The notes: generated by a model from the letters alone, not told the origin. Positions 1-9,585 are shown, counted from the first letter of the stretch. The stretch: 64,000 nucleotides of DNA from Lactonifactor sp. BIOML-A5 (GCF_009677585.1 NZ_WKYV01000011.1:51557-115556); one strand, 5' to 3'. Made by a program: numbers and translations.

Positions 1-82
1 TAAAAAAATGATCGAAGCTCAGGAAAGACAGATGTCCGGCACAGGCATGTCTGGTTCAGGCATGAGCGGAACACAGTTCTAA
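1..82 (+). CDS. C-terminal end of an unidentified protein (partial)
   Basis: The last 26 codons of a plus-strand gene enter from outside the window and end with TAA at 80-82. The readable tail is KKMIEAQERQ followed by a short Met-Ser-Gly repeat (MSGTGMSGSGMSGT) and QF. A strong hairpin terminator follows about 40 bases later, which supports a real gene end. Too little is present to assign a family, and I do not recognise it. Confidence 0.55.
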   Translation, partial: KKMIEAQERQMSGTGMSGSGMSGTQF

Positions 83-123
83 AACTCATCAAACAAAAAG
101 GGTAATTATTTACCAAAAGAAAA

Positions 124-157
124 GAGAGGCTTTCCCGTGGGACAGTCTCTCTTTTTC
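124..157 (+). terminator. Rho-independent terminator of the partial gene
   Basis: The arms AGAGAGGCT and AGTCTCTCT pair with one G-T wobble and enclose a second small TCCC/GGGA stem. A T-rich run (TTTTTCCTTTTT) follows on the plus strand. It ends the gene that enters at position 1 and lies just before the convergent minus-strand gene at 173-598. Confidence 0.8.
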
Positions 158-172
158 CTTTTTCGTTTCTGA

Positions 173-598
173 TTACAGATCAATACTGCCTGTAACCTCC
201 TGGTTGATTACATAATAAACAGTATGTTCTTCTGGTTTTACATATAATTTCAGATCCGTAAGGTCTTTTTCCTTCTTGCCCAACTCTTTAGTCCAGATAT
301 CTTTTACTCTTGCTGTCAGATCCTTTGTCAGAATCTCCTTGCCCCCAAACTGCAGATATATGCTTTCCTCAACCGCCGGTGCTTTTTTCTCAGCCGGTTT
401 CTTCGCTGCCGGTTTTGCAGCAGGCTTCCTGGCCGCCGGTTTTTTAGCCTCTGTCTTTTTGGCGGCTGGTTTTTTTGTTTCCACCGGTGCTTTTTCCTCT
501 GCAGCTGTCTTTGCCCCTGTAGCTGCTGCGGTCGTTTTCACTTCTGGTTTAGCTGCTGGTGCCGCTGCTTTTGTGATAGTTGATTGTTTCGTTGGCAT
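173..598 (-). CDS. Lys/Ala/Pro-rich DUF6465-like protein
   Basis: This encodes 141 residues in two parts. Residues 1-75 are a low-complexity tail of Lys, Ala and Pro with repeated [12 protein letters not shown] blocks, like the tails of histone H1 or bacterial nucleoid proteins. Residues 78-141 form a compact domain (starting near [11 protein letters not shown]) that looks like the clostridial DUF6465 family. The ATG at 598 has a GAGGAGG site about 6 bases upstream. No signal peptide or membrane segment is visible. The basic tail suggests binding to nucleic acid or another polyanion, but that is inference and the function is unknown. The family name is from memory; the coding call is firmer. 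Confidence 0.75.
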   Translation of the reverse strand: MPTKQSTITKAAAPAAKPEVKTTAAATGAKTAAEEKAPVETKKPAAKKTEAKKPAARKPAAKPAAKKPAEKKAPAVEESIYLQFGGKEILTKDLTARVKDIWTKELGKKEKDLTDLKLYVKPEEHTVYYVINQEVTGSIDL

Positions 599-686
599 AA
601 TAATTCCTCCTCACCATCTTTTCTGACCTAGTTCAATAAATTTCTTTCTCATAATAAACCTATTCTGCGAATTTTTCAAGTATTTC

Positions 687-3600
687 CTACTCCACACTCT
701 TCATAGACTCCACCATATTTATTTTTTTTAATTTAAAATGCATAGCAAAATTCACAAGAAATGAAAAGAAAAATGTAAGGATAATGCTGAATATATAACT
801 CTTTGGTTCTATATTTCTGCCAAACATCATTATGTCTATTTCCGCAGTCAAAATCACAAAATAATGCAGCATTCGTCCGAAAATAACACCTACTATGCTC
901 CCGATCAGAGTCAGCCATATATTTTCCCTGATCATATAGCTTGAGACTTCCATGTCATAAAATCCCAGCACCTTCAAGGTGGCAAGTTCCCTCATTCTCT
1001 CACTTAGATTGATCGTATTGAGATTATACAAAACAATAAAGGCCAGCATTCCCGCGGATATAACCAGCACATAGATTACGGTATCCATGCTCTTAAGCAT
1101 ATCCGCAATCCTGTCCGCCAAACCGGAGAGGAATGAGATTTCCGTCACTTGTTCTTTCTCCATGTAACGTCTCTGGAATTCCTCCTCAAATTTCTCGCTG
1201 TCAGAACTATTTATGGTATAGATCTGGTGAAACTCAGGTTCTTCCTGATATATTTTTTCATATAAGGCAGGTGTAATATATACATAATGATAGAAATAAT
1301 TTTCCGTTATATGACTTACCTTTACATTCAGCTTGTGAGTCTCATCCTTTTTCAGATAGATCTCATCCCCTGCTTTCACATCCAGTAATTTTGCAAGCTT
1401 CTCTGTGATAATCACCCCGTCATCGGTAAGTTCATAGGGTGTTTTTGTCAGTCTGTCCCTAAGGCTGATAAATTCCGTCAGGCGCCCGGGCTCCTGGGGG
1501 ATCACCATATAAGAGCTTTTTTCCGTTCCTTTGCTGCCCACATCCACGGACGTCTCACAAACGGAAAGAGAGTTCTTTATTTCTTTGTCATTCTTCACAA
1601 TTTCCAGAAGCTGATTCTCTTCCTCCTCTGTAACGTCGTCCTTCATAGCTATGCTGGCACTGTAATTGCGGATACTGCCAAACTGAAGCGTGCCGATAGA
1701 CTTAATGGAATCCTTCAGCCCAAAGCCTACCAGAAGAAGTCCCATACATCCTCCGATCCCTAAGACTGTCATAAAAAATCTTTTTTTGTACCGGAACAAA
1801 TTCCGAATGGTAGACTTGTTTGTAAAGTTCAGGTGACGCCAAAGGATCCCGATCCGTTCCAGAAGCACTCTTTTCCCGCTTTTAGGCGCTGCCGGCCGCA
1901 TCAGCTCCGCCGGGCAGGCGTTCAGTTCTTTGTAGCAGGCAAACACAGTAGCTGCCACCGTACAGAAAATCGCAGCGGCAGTAGAGGACAGTGAGTAGGA
2001 CAAATGCAGCGGATTCAGTATCTGCGGCAGATTAGTATACAAAATTCCATAGGCATTGATAATTACTACCGGCAGCAGTTTCTGTCCCAGCACCAGACCT
2101 GTCAGGCTTCCCAGCATAGTGGCTGAAAAAGCATAACAGATATACTTTGCCGCTATGGAAAACTTCCCGTATCCAAGCGCCTTTAAGGTACCAATCTGAA
2201 TCCTTTCTTCCTCAACCATACGTGTCATTGACGTAAGGCAGATGAGAGCTGCTACCAGAAAGAAGATGACCGGAAATACCTTTCCGATTGCCTCAATTCT
2301 CTGGGAATCCTGATGATATTCCACATAAGATTCTATGTAATTTCTGTCTAAAACATACCACTCCGGAAGCTCCAGTTCCCGGAGCTCTTTCTCCGCATCC
2401 TGGATTTTACTCTTGGCATCGGCAATCTCAGGCTCAGCTTTTTCCTTAGCCTCTTCGTATTCCTGCTTTCCGTCCAGAAGTTCCTGTTCTTTATCCTTCA
2501 ACTCCTGTTTTGCATCCCTTAGCTGGTTTACTCCATCCTGCCATTCTTCTTCGGCATCGGACAGCTTTTGCTTCCCATCCTGCCATTCTGCTTCCTTTTC
2601 CTCCAGAAGCTCTGCCTGCCCAGACAGCTCCTCCCATCCCCCATTCAATTGAGTCTGGCCATCTTCCAGCTCTGCTCTGGCTGCATCCAGCTGTTCCCAG
2701 CCGCTGTAAAGCTGTGCCTTTCCCTCTTCCAGTTCTTTTTTAGACACAGAGAGCTGCTGCCTGGCGGCAGCTTCGTTCTCTTCGATTATCTTTTTGTTCT
2801 TTTCCAGCTCTCCGTAGGGATCCGCGAATTGGCTCTCAATGGCTTTCATAGCCTCGGCAACAGCGCTCTCCTGGGCGGCAGATATAGCGGCCGCCAGTTG
2901 CGCATCTGCCTCCTCCTGGGTCATAAGTCCGGCTTCCACCGCCGCCTTCAGACTCTCCTCCATAGCGGCCCTTACGCTCTGTTCCGCCTGTTCTCTTGCC
3001 TGCAGCTTTGCCTGTTCCCTAGCCGAAGCCAATGCTCCGTCCAGGGCTTCTTTTCCGTCGTTCCACTCTTTCCAGGCTGCTTCAATTTGTTCTCCGGTCT
3101 TTGCTTCGCCCTCCTCATACAGCGCCAGCCCTGACTCATACTCCTGCTGTTTTTCCTTCAGGGTCTGTTCGTTGGCCTCAATCTGCTCCCATCCGTCGTA
3201 TATCTCCTGCTGCTTCTCATCCAGCTGCTCTTCGGCATCTTCTATCTGGGCATATCCGTCGTCTATCTGGCTGCGCCCTTCCAAAAGAACTGCCTCATTG
3301 TCGTCCAACTCCTGTTTTCCGTCTGCCAGCTTCTGTTCATTCTCCGCAATTTCTTTTTTTCCGTCCTCCAGCTTTGCCTGGCCGTCCTCCAGTTCTTTGG
3401 CAGCATCGGCCAGCTTTTGTTCATTGTCGGCAATCTCTTTTTTAGCATCCGCAATCTTATCCCGGCCCTCCTCCTGTATTCCGTCATAGCGCGCCTGACA
3501 TCTTTCCTCAGAGATATCTTCAAGCCGATCCTGCACCTCCCCAACCAAATCCTCATAAGCGTCTGAGGTGTCGAGAAGCTCCCTGGCGCCTGTGACTGTC

Positions 3601-4244
3601 AGGCAAAGTTCGGTATATGCCTCAATGGCAAAACAATCTTTGGGAAGAAAAATAAAGCTGTTCAGATTGCCGTTACCAATCTTCGTGGTTCCCCGATCCA
3701 GACTCAGATAATAAGGGATACTTCCGCTGCCTACGATCTTATAGGAAGTCTCCTTCACCGTGTCTTTGATATCATCCTCTGTCCCTGAGGCCACCTTAAT
3801 GGTGTCTCCAATCTGATATCCTGTATTCGTAATAAACTTTGTGTCTACCAGACACTCCTGATTATTTTCCGGCAGCCTGCCCTCCTCTATCTGTATCTCA
3901 TTCATAGATTCAGGCACAGACATGAGACGTACTACAATCTGGGCATCTTCCAGATCACAAAGTACGTCTGCTGAGTAACCGCCTTCTGCGCTGCTTACAC
4001 CTTCTATGCTGCTGACAGCTTCCACGTCCTCATCGGTAAGTCCCAGGTTGCTCAGAATCCGCAGATCCATAAAATTGCTGTCGTCATAAAACTGATCCGC
4101 CGACAGATTCATATCCGGACTCGCAGCACGGATGCCGGAGAAAAAGGCAACTCCCAGAACCACGATAAGAAGTATGGAAAAAAAGCGGTTCTTTGTTTTT
4201 CTCAATTCCACAAAAAAGTCTTTTTTCAGGGCATTATGCTTCAC
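687..4244 (-). CDS. FtsX/MacB-like ABC transporter permease with giant extracytoplasmic coiled coil
   Basis: The protein has 1185 residues. One membrane helix (about 20-42) is followed by an extracytoplasmic domain, then a coiled coil at about 245-650 rich in Glu, Lys, Gln and Ala with a recurring D-G-x-x-x-L pattern. Next come three helices (about 656-676, 698-718, 751-770), a second FtsX-like core with a helix near 821-841, an extracytoplasmic domain, and three C-terminal helices (about 1051-1075, 1106-1124, 1146-1168). This is the duplicated FtsX topology with a very long insert. The gene starts 7 bases after its ATPase gene and must work with it. The substrate is not evident; peptide, lipid or cell-wall roles are all possible. 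MacB-like exporters act mechanically across the envelope, and the long coil fits such a role. Confidence 0.9.
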   Translation of the reverse strand: MKHNALKKDFFVELRKTKNRFFSILLIVVLGVAFFSGIRAASPDMNLSADQFYDDSNFMDLRILSNLGLTDEDVEAVSSIEGVSSAEGGYSADVLCDLEDAQIVVRLMSVPESMNEIQIEEGRLPENNQECLVDTKFITNTGYQIGDTIKVASGTEDDIKDTVKETSYKIVGSGSIPYYLSLDRGTTKIGNGNLNSFIFLPKDCFAIEAYTELCLTVTGARELLDTSDAYEDLVGEVQDRLEDISEERCQARYDGIQEEGRDKIADAKKEIADNEQKLADAAKELEDGQAKLEDGKKEIAENEQKLADGKQELDDNEAVLLEGRSQIDDGYAQIEDAEEQLDEKQQEIYDGWEQIEANEQTLKEKQQEYESGLALYEEGEAKTGEQIEAAWKEWNDGKEALDGALASAREQAKLQAREQAEQSVRAAMEESLKAAVEAGLMTQEEADAQLAAAISAAQESAVAEAMKAIESQFADPYGELEKNKKIIEENEAAARQQLSVSKKELEEGKAQLYSGWEQLDAARAELEDGQTQLNGGWEELSGQAELLEEKEAEWQDGKQKLSDAEEEWQDGVNQLRDAKQELKDKEQELLDGKQEYEEAKEKAEPEIADAKSKIQDAEKELRELELPEWYVLDRNYIESYVEYHQDSQRIEAIGKVFPVIFFLVAALICLTSMTRMVEEERIQIGTLKALGYGKFSIAAKYICYAFSATMLGSLTGLVLGQKLLPVVIINAYGILYTNLPQILNPLHLSYSLSSTAAAIFCTVAATVFACYKELNACPAELMRPAAPKSGKRVLLERIGILWRHLNFTNKSTIRNLFRYKKRFFMTVLGIGGCMGLLLVGFGLKDSIKSIGTLQFGSIRNYSASIAMKDDVTEEEENQLLEIVKNDKEIKNSLSVCETSVDVGSKGTEKSSYMVIPQEPGRLTEFISLRDRLTKTPYELTDDGVIITEKLAKLLDVKAGDEIYLKKDETHKLNVKVSHITENYFYHYVYITPALYEKIYQEEPEFHQIYTINSSDSEKFEEEFQRRYMEKEQVTEISFLSGLADRIADMLKSMDTVIYVLVISAGMLAFIVLYNLNTINLSERMRELATLKVLGFYDMEVSSYMIRENIWLTLIGSIVGVIFGRMLHYFVILTAEIDIMMFGRNIEPKSYIFSIILTFFFSFLVNFAMHFKLKKINMVESMKSVE

Positions 4245-4251
4245 TACATCA

Positions 4252-4956
4252 CTACCATTCTATTTCTTCTACGGGCGTGGGATTCTGGTTTTCCGCCATA
4301 CTGCTCACACGTCCGTTCTTAATTTTTATTACTCTGTCAGCCATAGGGGTAATGGCCTGGTTATGGGTTATCACAATCACTGTCATTTTTTTCTTTCTGC
4401 AGGTATCCTGGAGAAGTTTCAGGATGGCTTTTCCTGTCTGATAGTCCAGAGCTCCTGTGGGCTCGTCACAGAGCAGCAGCTTGGGATTCTTGGCCAGCGC
4501 CCGGGCAATGGCCACCCGCTGCTGTTCCCCTCCCGAAAGCTGAGCTGGAAAATTCTGCATTCTCTCTTTCAAGCCTACGTCACAGAGGGCGTCCTCAGCA
4601 TTGAGGGGATCCCTGCAGATCTGAATTGCCAGTTCAACATTCTCCAGAGCTGTCAGGTTCTGGATCAGGTTATAGAATTGAAACACAAAACCAATCGCAT
4701 CCCGGCGATATTCAATCAATTTTTTACCCCTGAATCTGCTTATGTCTGTGCCGTCCACCAGGACAGCACCTTCATCACAGGTATCCATTCCGCCCAGAAT
4801 ATTCAGTACCGTTGTCTTTCCCGCACCGCTGGGGCCCACAATAACCACAAATTCCCCTTCCTGTATATAAAAAGACACGCCGTCCACAGCATGAATGGTA
4901 ACTTCTCCCATCCGGTAAGATTTTTTCACATTGTCCAGTCTTACAATTTCCTTCAT
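4252..4956 (-). CDS. ABC transporter ATP-binding protein
   Basis: This is a 234-residue nucleotide-binding subunit of the LolD/MacB type. It has a Walker A (GPSGAGKTT), a Q-loop region (FVFQFYN), the ABC signature (LSGGEQQR), a Walker B ending in [12 protein letters not shown] and an H-loop (VIVITHNQA). I chose the ATG at 4956 because AAGGCGG lies 8 bases upstream; an in-frame GTG two codons earlier is a worse fit. It lies between recG, which ends 10 bases upstream, and the permease gene, so all three are probably co-transcribed. It should power the large FtsX-like permease. The substrate is unknown. Confidence 0.93.
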   Translation of the reverse strand: MKEIVRLDNVKKSYRMGEVTIHAVDGVSFYIQEGEFVVIVGPSGAGKTTVLNILGGMDTCDEGAVLVDGTDISRFRGKKLIEYRRDAIGFVFQFYNLIQNLTALENVELAIQICRDPLNAEDALCDVGLKERMQNFPAQLSGGEQQRVAIARALAKNPKLLLCDEPTGALDYQTGKAILKLLQDTCRKKKMTVIVITHNQAITPMADRVIKIKNGRVSSMAENQNPTPVEEIEW

Positions 4957-4966
4957 ACACACCGCC

Positions 4967-7033
4967 TTACAGTCCCAGCGTCTCTGACTGAGACTTCATA
5001 TATTTCTCCAATTCCTCTCTCAGAGGCCTGTGCTGTTCCAGGGAAAGCTCGGGATCCAGAGCCAGTATTCTCCCTGCCGCCTCGCTGGCCTCCTTTAATA
5101 TATTCGCATCCTGATAAACATCTGCGATCTTAAACTCCATAATACCGCTCTGACGGACTCCAAACAGATCTCCCGGCCCCCGCAGGCGCAGATCCTCCCC
5201 TGCAATAAAAAAACCGTCGTTGGATTTTTCCAAAATCTCCAGCCGTTTCTGAATCTCTTCCCCTGCCTCTTTGTGCATAAAAATGCAGTAAGACTGAACA
5301 TCCCCCCGTCCTACCCTGCCCCGCAGCTGGTGGAGCTGTGCAAGGCCGAACCGCTCTGCGTTTTCAACCATCATAACCACTGCATTAGGGACATTCACAC
5401 CCACCTCTATGACAGTGGTGGACACCAGAACTTGGATCTTATTCTCTGCAAAAGCCTCCATAATCTGATTCTTTTCCGCCGGTTTCATTCGTCCATGAAG
5501 TGATTCTACCACAATTTGGGAAGGAAAAACAGTCTTTAAACGCTTTGTGTAATCAAGAACATTTTCCGCCTCCATCCCTTCGCTTTCCTCCACCATGGGA
5601 CAGATAATATACACCTGGTGTCCCGCCTCTATCTGTTGCTGCATAAAAGCATAGGCTTTCGGCCGATAACTGGTATCTACTACACAATTTTTTATAGGAA
5701 GACGTTTTGCCGGCAGTTCATCGATAACGGAAATATCCAAATCCCCGTACAAAATAATCGCCAGTGTCCTGGGAATAGGAGTTGCACTCATTACAAGCAC
5801 ATGGGGACTCCCGCCTTTCTTAGACAGTATTTCTCTCTGCTGCACCCCAAACCTGTGCTGCTCATCCGTAATTACCAGCGCTATATTCTGATAAACTACC
5901 TTTTCCTGGATGAGTGCATGAGTGCCCACAATTATCTTAGCCTTTCCTTCCGCAATCTTTGCATATGCCTCTCTTTTCTCCTTTGCAGCAGAGGAACCGG
6001 TCAGGAGAATAGGTTCTAAGCCTGTCAGTCCGCTGTCCTCCAGCAGTCTTCTCAGCCCCTCGTAATGCTGTCTGGCCAGCACTTCTGTAGGGACCATCAG
6101 CGCACTCTGGTATCCGTTTGTCCCGGCAAGAATCATGGCCAGAAATGCAAGAATTGTTTTTCCGGATCCTACATCCCCCTGTACCAGACGGTTCATCAGG
6201 GTATGGCCTGTCATGTCCCTTTCTATCTCATGCCACACCTGCATCTGGGCACTGGTCAGACGGTAAGGAAGCTGTTCTATTACTTTTTCTGTCTCCCATA
6301 CCGGCTTCATATCAAACAAATTCTTTTCTTCTGTCTTTTTTTCCTTCAGAAGCTGAATCCCCAGAATAAAGAAGAGGAATTCGTCGAAGGCAAGCCTGTG
6401 CCGTCCCAAGACCATGCACTCCTGATTTTCCGGAAAATGTATCTGGGAAACGGCAAAATTATACTCCGACAGCCGATACGCATTTCTTACTTCTTCCGGA
6501 AGATATTCCACAGCCAGCTCCTTCTGCTCCAAAACCTGGCGGAGCATTTTAACCAGCATTTTGTTTGTGATGCCCGCTGTGAGGCTATAGACAGGCTGCA
6601 GGCCATTCTGCAGCTTTTCATACTCCTCCCGCGTAAAGATCTGCGGGTGTTCCATAACCATTCTATGTCTTTTTTCCGATACCTTTCCTCTGAATATATA
6701 AATCCCGCCCCTTTTCAGCACATTTCTCAGAAAAGGCATATGAAACCAGATGAGCTGTAAGGTTTCCCCCCGATCCGTCAGAACAGTAGATACTATAGTA
6801 CTTTTCCCTGCATTTTTCACATCCACATTTCCCGTAATCCTTGCCGCGACTGCTGTTTTCCCGGCTCCTTTTTCCACCGCTTCCTTTACGGTTACAGGTT
6901 CCGTATATCTGTCATACTCTCTGGGGTAATAGTGCAGCAGATCACCAACTGTATAAATTCCAAGCTTCTGAAACAGCTTTTCAGTCTTGTCCCCTACCCC
7001 TTTCAGGGAACGAAGAGGTGCATTTTCTTCCAT
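4967..7033 (-). CDS. recG: ATP-dependent DNA helicase RecG
   Basis: The 688-residue protein matches RecG length and order. An N-terminal wedge/OB region begins with SLKGVGDKTEKLFQKLGI, followed by helicase motif I (GDVGSGKT), motif II as DEQH (ITDEQHRFG), motif III (SATPIPRTLA) and motif VI (QLRGRVGRG). RecG remodels stalled forks and branched DNA in the cytoplasm. The ATG at 7033 has a GGAAGGG site. It lies below the terminator of the DAK2 gene, so it is read either by read-through or from a weak promoter in the short gap. Confidence 0.96.
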   Translation of the reverse strand: MEENAPLRSLKGVGDKTEKLFQKLGIYTVGDLLHYYPREYDRYTEPVTVKEAVEKGAGKTAVAARITGNVDVKNAGKSTIVSTVLTDRGETLQLIWFHMPFLRNVLKRGGIYIFRGKVSEKRHRMVMEHPQIFTREEYEKLQNGLQPVYSLTAGITNKMLVKMLRQVLEQKELAVEYLPEEVRNAYRLSEYNFAVSQIHFPENQECMVLGRHRLAFDEFLFFILGIQLLKEKKTEEKNLFDMKPVWETEKVIEQLPYRLTSAQMQVWHEIERDMTGHTLMNRLVQGDVGSGKTILAFLAMILAGTNGYQSALMVPTEVLARQHYEGLRRLLEDSGLTGLEPILLTGSSAAKEKREAYAKIAEGKAKIIVGTHALIQEKVVYQNIALVITDEQHRFGVQQREILSKKGGSPHVLVMSATPIPRTLAIILYGDLDISVIDELPAKRLPIKNCVVDTSYRPKAYAFMQQQIEAGHQVYIICPMVEESEGMEAENVLDYTKRLKTVFPSQIVVESLHGRMKPAEKNQIMEAFAENKIQVLVSTTVIEVGVNVPNAVVMMVENAERFGLAQLHQLRGRVGRGDVQSYCIFMHKEAGEEIQKRLEILEKSNDGFFIAGEDLRLRGPGDLFGVRQSGIMEFKIADVYQDANILKEASEAAGRILALDPELSLEQHRPLREELEKYMKSQSETLGL

Positions 7034-7075
7034 AATATCCCTTCCACCTTTTTATGTAATATTAGAAAATCTGTG

Positions 7076-7119
7076 AAAAAAAGGTGCTGCCTTGGCCCAC
7101 TTAGCCAGGCAACACCCTT
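7076..7119 (-). terminator. Terminator between the DAK2 gene and recG
   Basis: Read on the minus strand, AAGGGTGTTGCCTGG pairs with CCAAGGCAGCACCTT around a short loop, and a run of seven T follows. It lies directly after the stop of the DAK2 gene and 43 bases before the recG start. It may end transcription fully or attenuate recG. Confidence 0.75.
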
Positions 7120-7132
7120 CTTTTTCTCTCCT

Positions 7133-8788
7133 CTATTCTACTGATACAATATAATAATAGATTGGCTGTCCGCCCTGATTGACCTCTACATCAAAGTCCG
7201 GGTACTTATCTTCCAGCCGGGACGCCAGTTCCTCCGCATCCTCTTTTGAAACCTCTTCCCCATAGTAAATGCTTATGATCTCAGAGTCTTCATCCACCAT
7301 CTCTTCAACCATATGCAGAGTTACCTGCTCTATCTCTTTTCCCACAGAGAGAATCTTATGATCGCCGATTCCCATGATATCCCCCTGGGATATTTCCTTG
7401 TCATCAATATGGGTATCCCGGACCGCATAAGTTACCTGTCCTGTTTTTACATTCTTGATTTCTTCTGCCATTGCCTCAGCATTTTCTTCCGGGCTTCTGT
7501 CCGGAACATAATTGATAAGTGCGGTAATTCCCTGAGGTATGGTTTTGGTGGGAATTACATAGATATTCTTATCTTCTGTCAGATCCCTGGCCTGATTCGC
7601 CGCCAAAATAATATTCTTGTTGTTCGGGAATATAAAAATGTTTTTCGCCGGGACACGTGAAATTGCGTTGAGCATATCCTCTGTACTGGGGTTCATGGTC
7701 TGTCCCCCTTCAATCAGATAGTCCGCCCCCAGCTCCTTAAAGATCTCACACATACCTTCACCCACAGACACAGAGATGAATCCAACTTCCTTCTCCGGCA
7801 CTGTCTCTTCCCTGGCCTGCTCTGCGGCAAGCTTTTCCGCATCCTTTATCAGCTTCTCCTGATGTTCTTCCCGCATATTGTCAATCTTAATACGGGAGAG
7901 AGAACCATAAGTTAAAGCCTTGGAAATTGCAAGTCCAGGATCATTGGTATGTACATGGATCTTGACAATTTCATCGTCAGCCACGACCACCAGTGAATCA
8001 CCGATTGACATCAAATATTCTTTTATCTTGGAAACCTCATGCTCCGAAAGTTCTTCCTTCAATACAATAAGAAATTCCGTACAATATCCGAACTTAATAT
8101 CCGCTTCCGCCTGGGGAGAGATTCGGGTCAGTTTCTGCCCCGCAGGAGCCTCAAAACTATAGTCGATTTCTTTTCCCTGGAACCCGTCGTAGGCCCCCTT
8201 CAGCACTTCCAGAAGCCCCTGTCCTCCGGAATCAACGACACCTGCCTCTTTCAGCACAGGAAGCATCTCCGGGGTCTGAGAGAGGACATATTCCGCATGG
8301 TCAATGATCTCTCTGAAAAAAGCATCCAGATCATCCATCTCCTCAGCCAGTTCAAGTGCACGGGTTGCCGCTCCTTTTGCCACAGTTAGTATCGTCCCCT
8401 CCTTCGGCTTCATAACTGCTTTGTAAGCAGTCTCAACACCTTTTTCAAAAGCGTCGGCAAATTTCTGTGCATCCAGTTTCTCATAATGTGCGATTCCTTT
8501 TGTAAATCCCCGCAGCAGCTGGGAGAGAATAACGCCGGAATTTCCTCTGGCACCTCTGAGGGAGCCGGACGATATGGCTTTTGCCAGGGAATCCATGCTT
8601 ATTTTATCCAGCTGACTGACTTCTGTCGCTGCCGACATAATCGTCAGGGTCATATTCGTTCCCGTATCCCCGTCCGGCACTGGAAATACATTCAGTTCAT
8701 TAATCCACTCTTTTTTTGCCTCCAGATTCTTTGCTCCCGCCAGGAACATCTTAGCCAGGACGCCTGCATCTATGGTCTTTGTACTCAC
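7133..8788 (-). CDS. DAK2-domain kinase, YloV/FakA family
   Basis: The protein has 551 residues. The N-terminal DAK2 domain carries VPDGDTGTNM, the Mg-ATP site of dihydroxyacetone-kinase-like enzymes, and LRGARGNSGVI. The C-terminal half resembles the YloV/FakA accessory domain. In FakA-FakB systems this protein phosphorylates fatty acids held by a DegV-type FakB; no fakB is in this window. The start is GTG at 8788 with GGAGGA 7 bases upstream. It follows the asp23 gene by 17 bases, a common Firmicute pairing (yloU-yloV). Fatty-acid kinase activity is inferred from the family. Confidence 0.9.
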   Translation of the reverse strand: MSTKTIDAGVLAKMFLAGAKNLEAKKEWINELNVFPVPDGDTGTNMTLTIMSAATEVSQLDKISMDSLAKAISSGSLRGARGNSGVILSQLLRGFTKGIAHYEKLDAQKFADAFEKGVETAYKAVMKPKEGTILTVAKGAATRALELAEEMDDLDAFFREIIDHAEYVLSQTPEMLPVLKEAGVVDSGGQGLLEVLKGAYDGFQGKEIDYSFEAPAGQKLTRISPQAEADIKFGYCTEFLIVLKEELSEHEVSKIKEYLMSIGDSLVVVADDEIVKIHVHTNDPGLAISKALTYGSLSRIKIDNMREEHQEKLIKDAEKLAAEQAREETVPEKEVGFISVSVGEGMCEIFKELGADYLIEGGQTMNPSTEDMLNAISRVPAKNIFIFPNNKNIILAANQARDLTEDKNIYVIPTKTIPQGITALINYVPDRSPEENAEAMAEEIKNVKTGQVTYAVRDTHIDDKEISQGDIMGIGDHKILSVGKEIEQVTLHMVEEMVDEDSEIISIYYGEEVSKEDAEELASRLEDKYPDFDVEVNQGGQPIYYYIVSVE

Positions 8789-8805
8789 AACAAGTTCCTC
8801 CTTAA

Positions 8806-9162
8806 TTAATCAATTACTCGTACGCCTTCCACAAGGATATTGATCTTCTCAATCTCCATGCCGGTAAAGGCTTCTACTTTATATTTCACGTTGCTGATTA
8901 GATTGTCGGACACTGCGGAAATACTAACACCATATGCCACAATTACGTGAAAATCCAACTCTATCTTATTGTCACTGATCGTCACATTGATTCCGTGCTT
9001 TAAGCTGTCCTTTTTCAAAAGCTTAACAAGCCCGTCTTTCATGCTGACAGCAGCCATTCCTACGATACCAAAACACTCAACGGCAACACTTCCCGCGTAC
9101 GTAGCAATCACATCTGTATCAATAACTATTTTGCCCAATCCTGTATCAATACAACCATTCAT
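8806..9162 (-). CDS. Asp23/Gls24 family protein (YloU-like)
   Basis: The protein has 118 residues and belongs to the Asp23/Gls24 envelope-stress family. It runs from a G-K-I-V-I-D-T-D-V-I start through the V-E-C-F-G-I-V-G-M segment to a short C-terminal V-N-I-L-V-E-G-V. I chose the ATG at 9162 because GGAGGTG lies 6 bases upstream; an in-frame start 31 codons earlier has no such site and would cover the likely promoter. It precedes the DAK2 gene as yloU precedes yloV. The family is cytoplasmic and sometimes membrane-associated, and the exact role is unclear. Confidence 0.88.
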   Translation of the reverse strand: MNGCIDTGLGKIVIDTDVIATYAGSVAVECFGIVGMAAVSMKDGLVKLLKKDSLKHGINVTISDNKIELDFHVIVAYGVSISAVSDNLISNVKYKVEAFTGMEIEKINILVEGVRVID

Positions 9163-9234
9163 ACCGGACACCTCCACTATATTATTCAAAATCCGGTTCT
9201 GTGCCAAGACGCCAATCTTCCGGATCATGTTAGT

Positions 9235-9263
9235 ATTATAACCTGTTTTATACAAAAATGAAA
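9235..9263 (-). promoter_or_regulatory. Candidate promoter of the asp23-DAK2 unit
   Basis: On the minus strand a perfect TATAAT (9235-9240) lies 17 bases after TTTCAT (9258-9263). The -35 is poor. It sits back to back with the rpmB promoter and predicts an untranslated leader of about 66 bases. Confidence 0.5.
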
Positions 9264-9291
9264 TAATAATTTGAATTTTTTATATTTTTAC

Positions 9292-9320
9292 TTGCAAAAA
9301 GCGCCGCCATCTGTTAAAAT
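9292..9320 (+). promoter_or_regulatory. Promoter of rpmB
   Basis: TTGCAA (9292-9297) and TAAAAT (9315-9320) are separated by exactly 17 bases and lie about 70 bases upstream of the L28 start. This is a good sigma-A-type match. Confidence 0.75.
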
Positions 9321-9388
9321 AACTATTGTTGTGAGTCTGTATTAATAGGGTATATCAGACTTATTTTATATGTCAAGGAGGTGCTATC

Positions 9389-9574
9389 ATGGCAAAGTGT
9401 GCTATTTGTGAAAAGGGCGCTCATTTCGGAAACAGTGTGAGCCATTCCCATAGACGTTCTAATAAAATGTGGAAATCAAACATCAAATCTGTAAGAGTGA
9501 ATGTGAACGGTGCTTCAAAGAAGATGTATGTTTGTACTTCTTGCCTGAAGTCCGGTAAAGTTGAAAGAGCGTAA
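9389..9574 (+). CDS. rpmB: 50S ribosomal protein L28
   Basis: The 61-residue protein has the L28 core (SHSHRRSNKMW and VNGASKKMYVC). It carries two Cys pairs, C-A-I-C at the N-terminus and C-T-S-C near the C-terminus, so it is the zinc-binding form. AAGGAGGTG lies 8 bases before the ATG. It stands alone on the plus strand with its own promoter and terminator, as is usual in Firmicutes. The zinc ligands make this copy a possible target of zinc-limitation control by a Cys-less paralogue elsewhere; none is seen here. Confidence 0.97.
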   Translation: MAKCAICEKGAHFGNSVSHSHRRSNKMWKSNIKSVRVNVNGASKKMYVCTSCLKSGKVERA

Positions 9575-9585
9575 TGTAAGGAAAT

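Noticed and set aside
2413..3489. Several Ser/Ala/Cys-rich plus-strand frames opposite the ABC permease
   Set aside because: They are the complement of the Glu/Lys/Gln/Ala-rich coiled coil; codon composition explains the open frames.
4132..5133. Plus-strand frame of 333 codons across the ABC transporter genes
   Set aside because: It crosses the permease-ATPase-recG junctions on the opposite strand and resembles no family.
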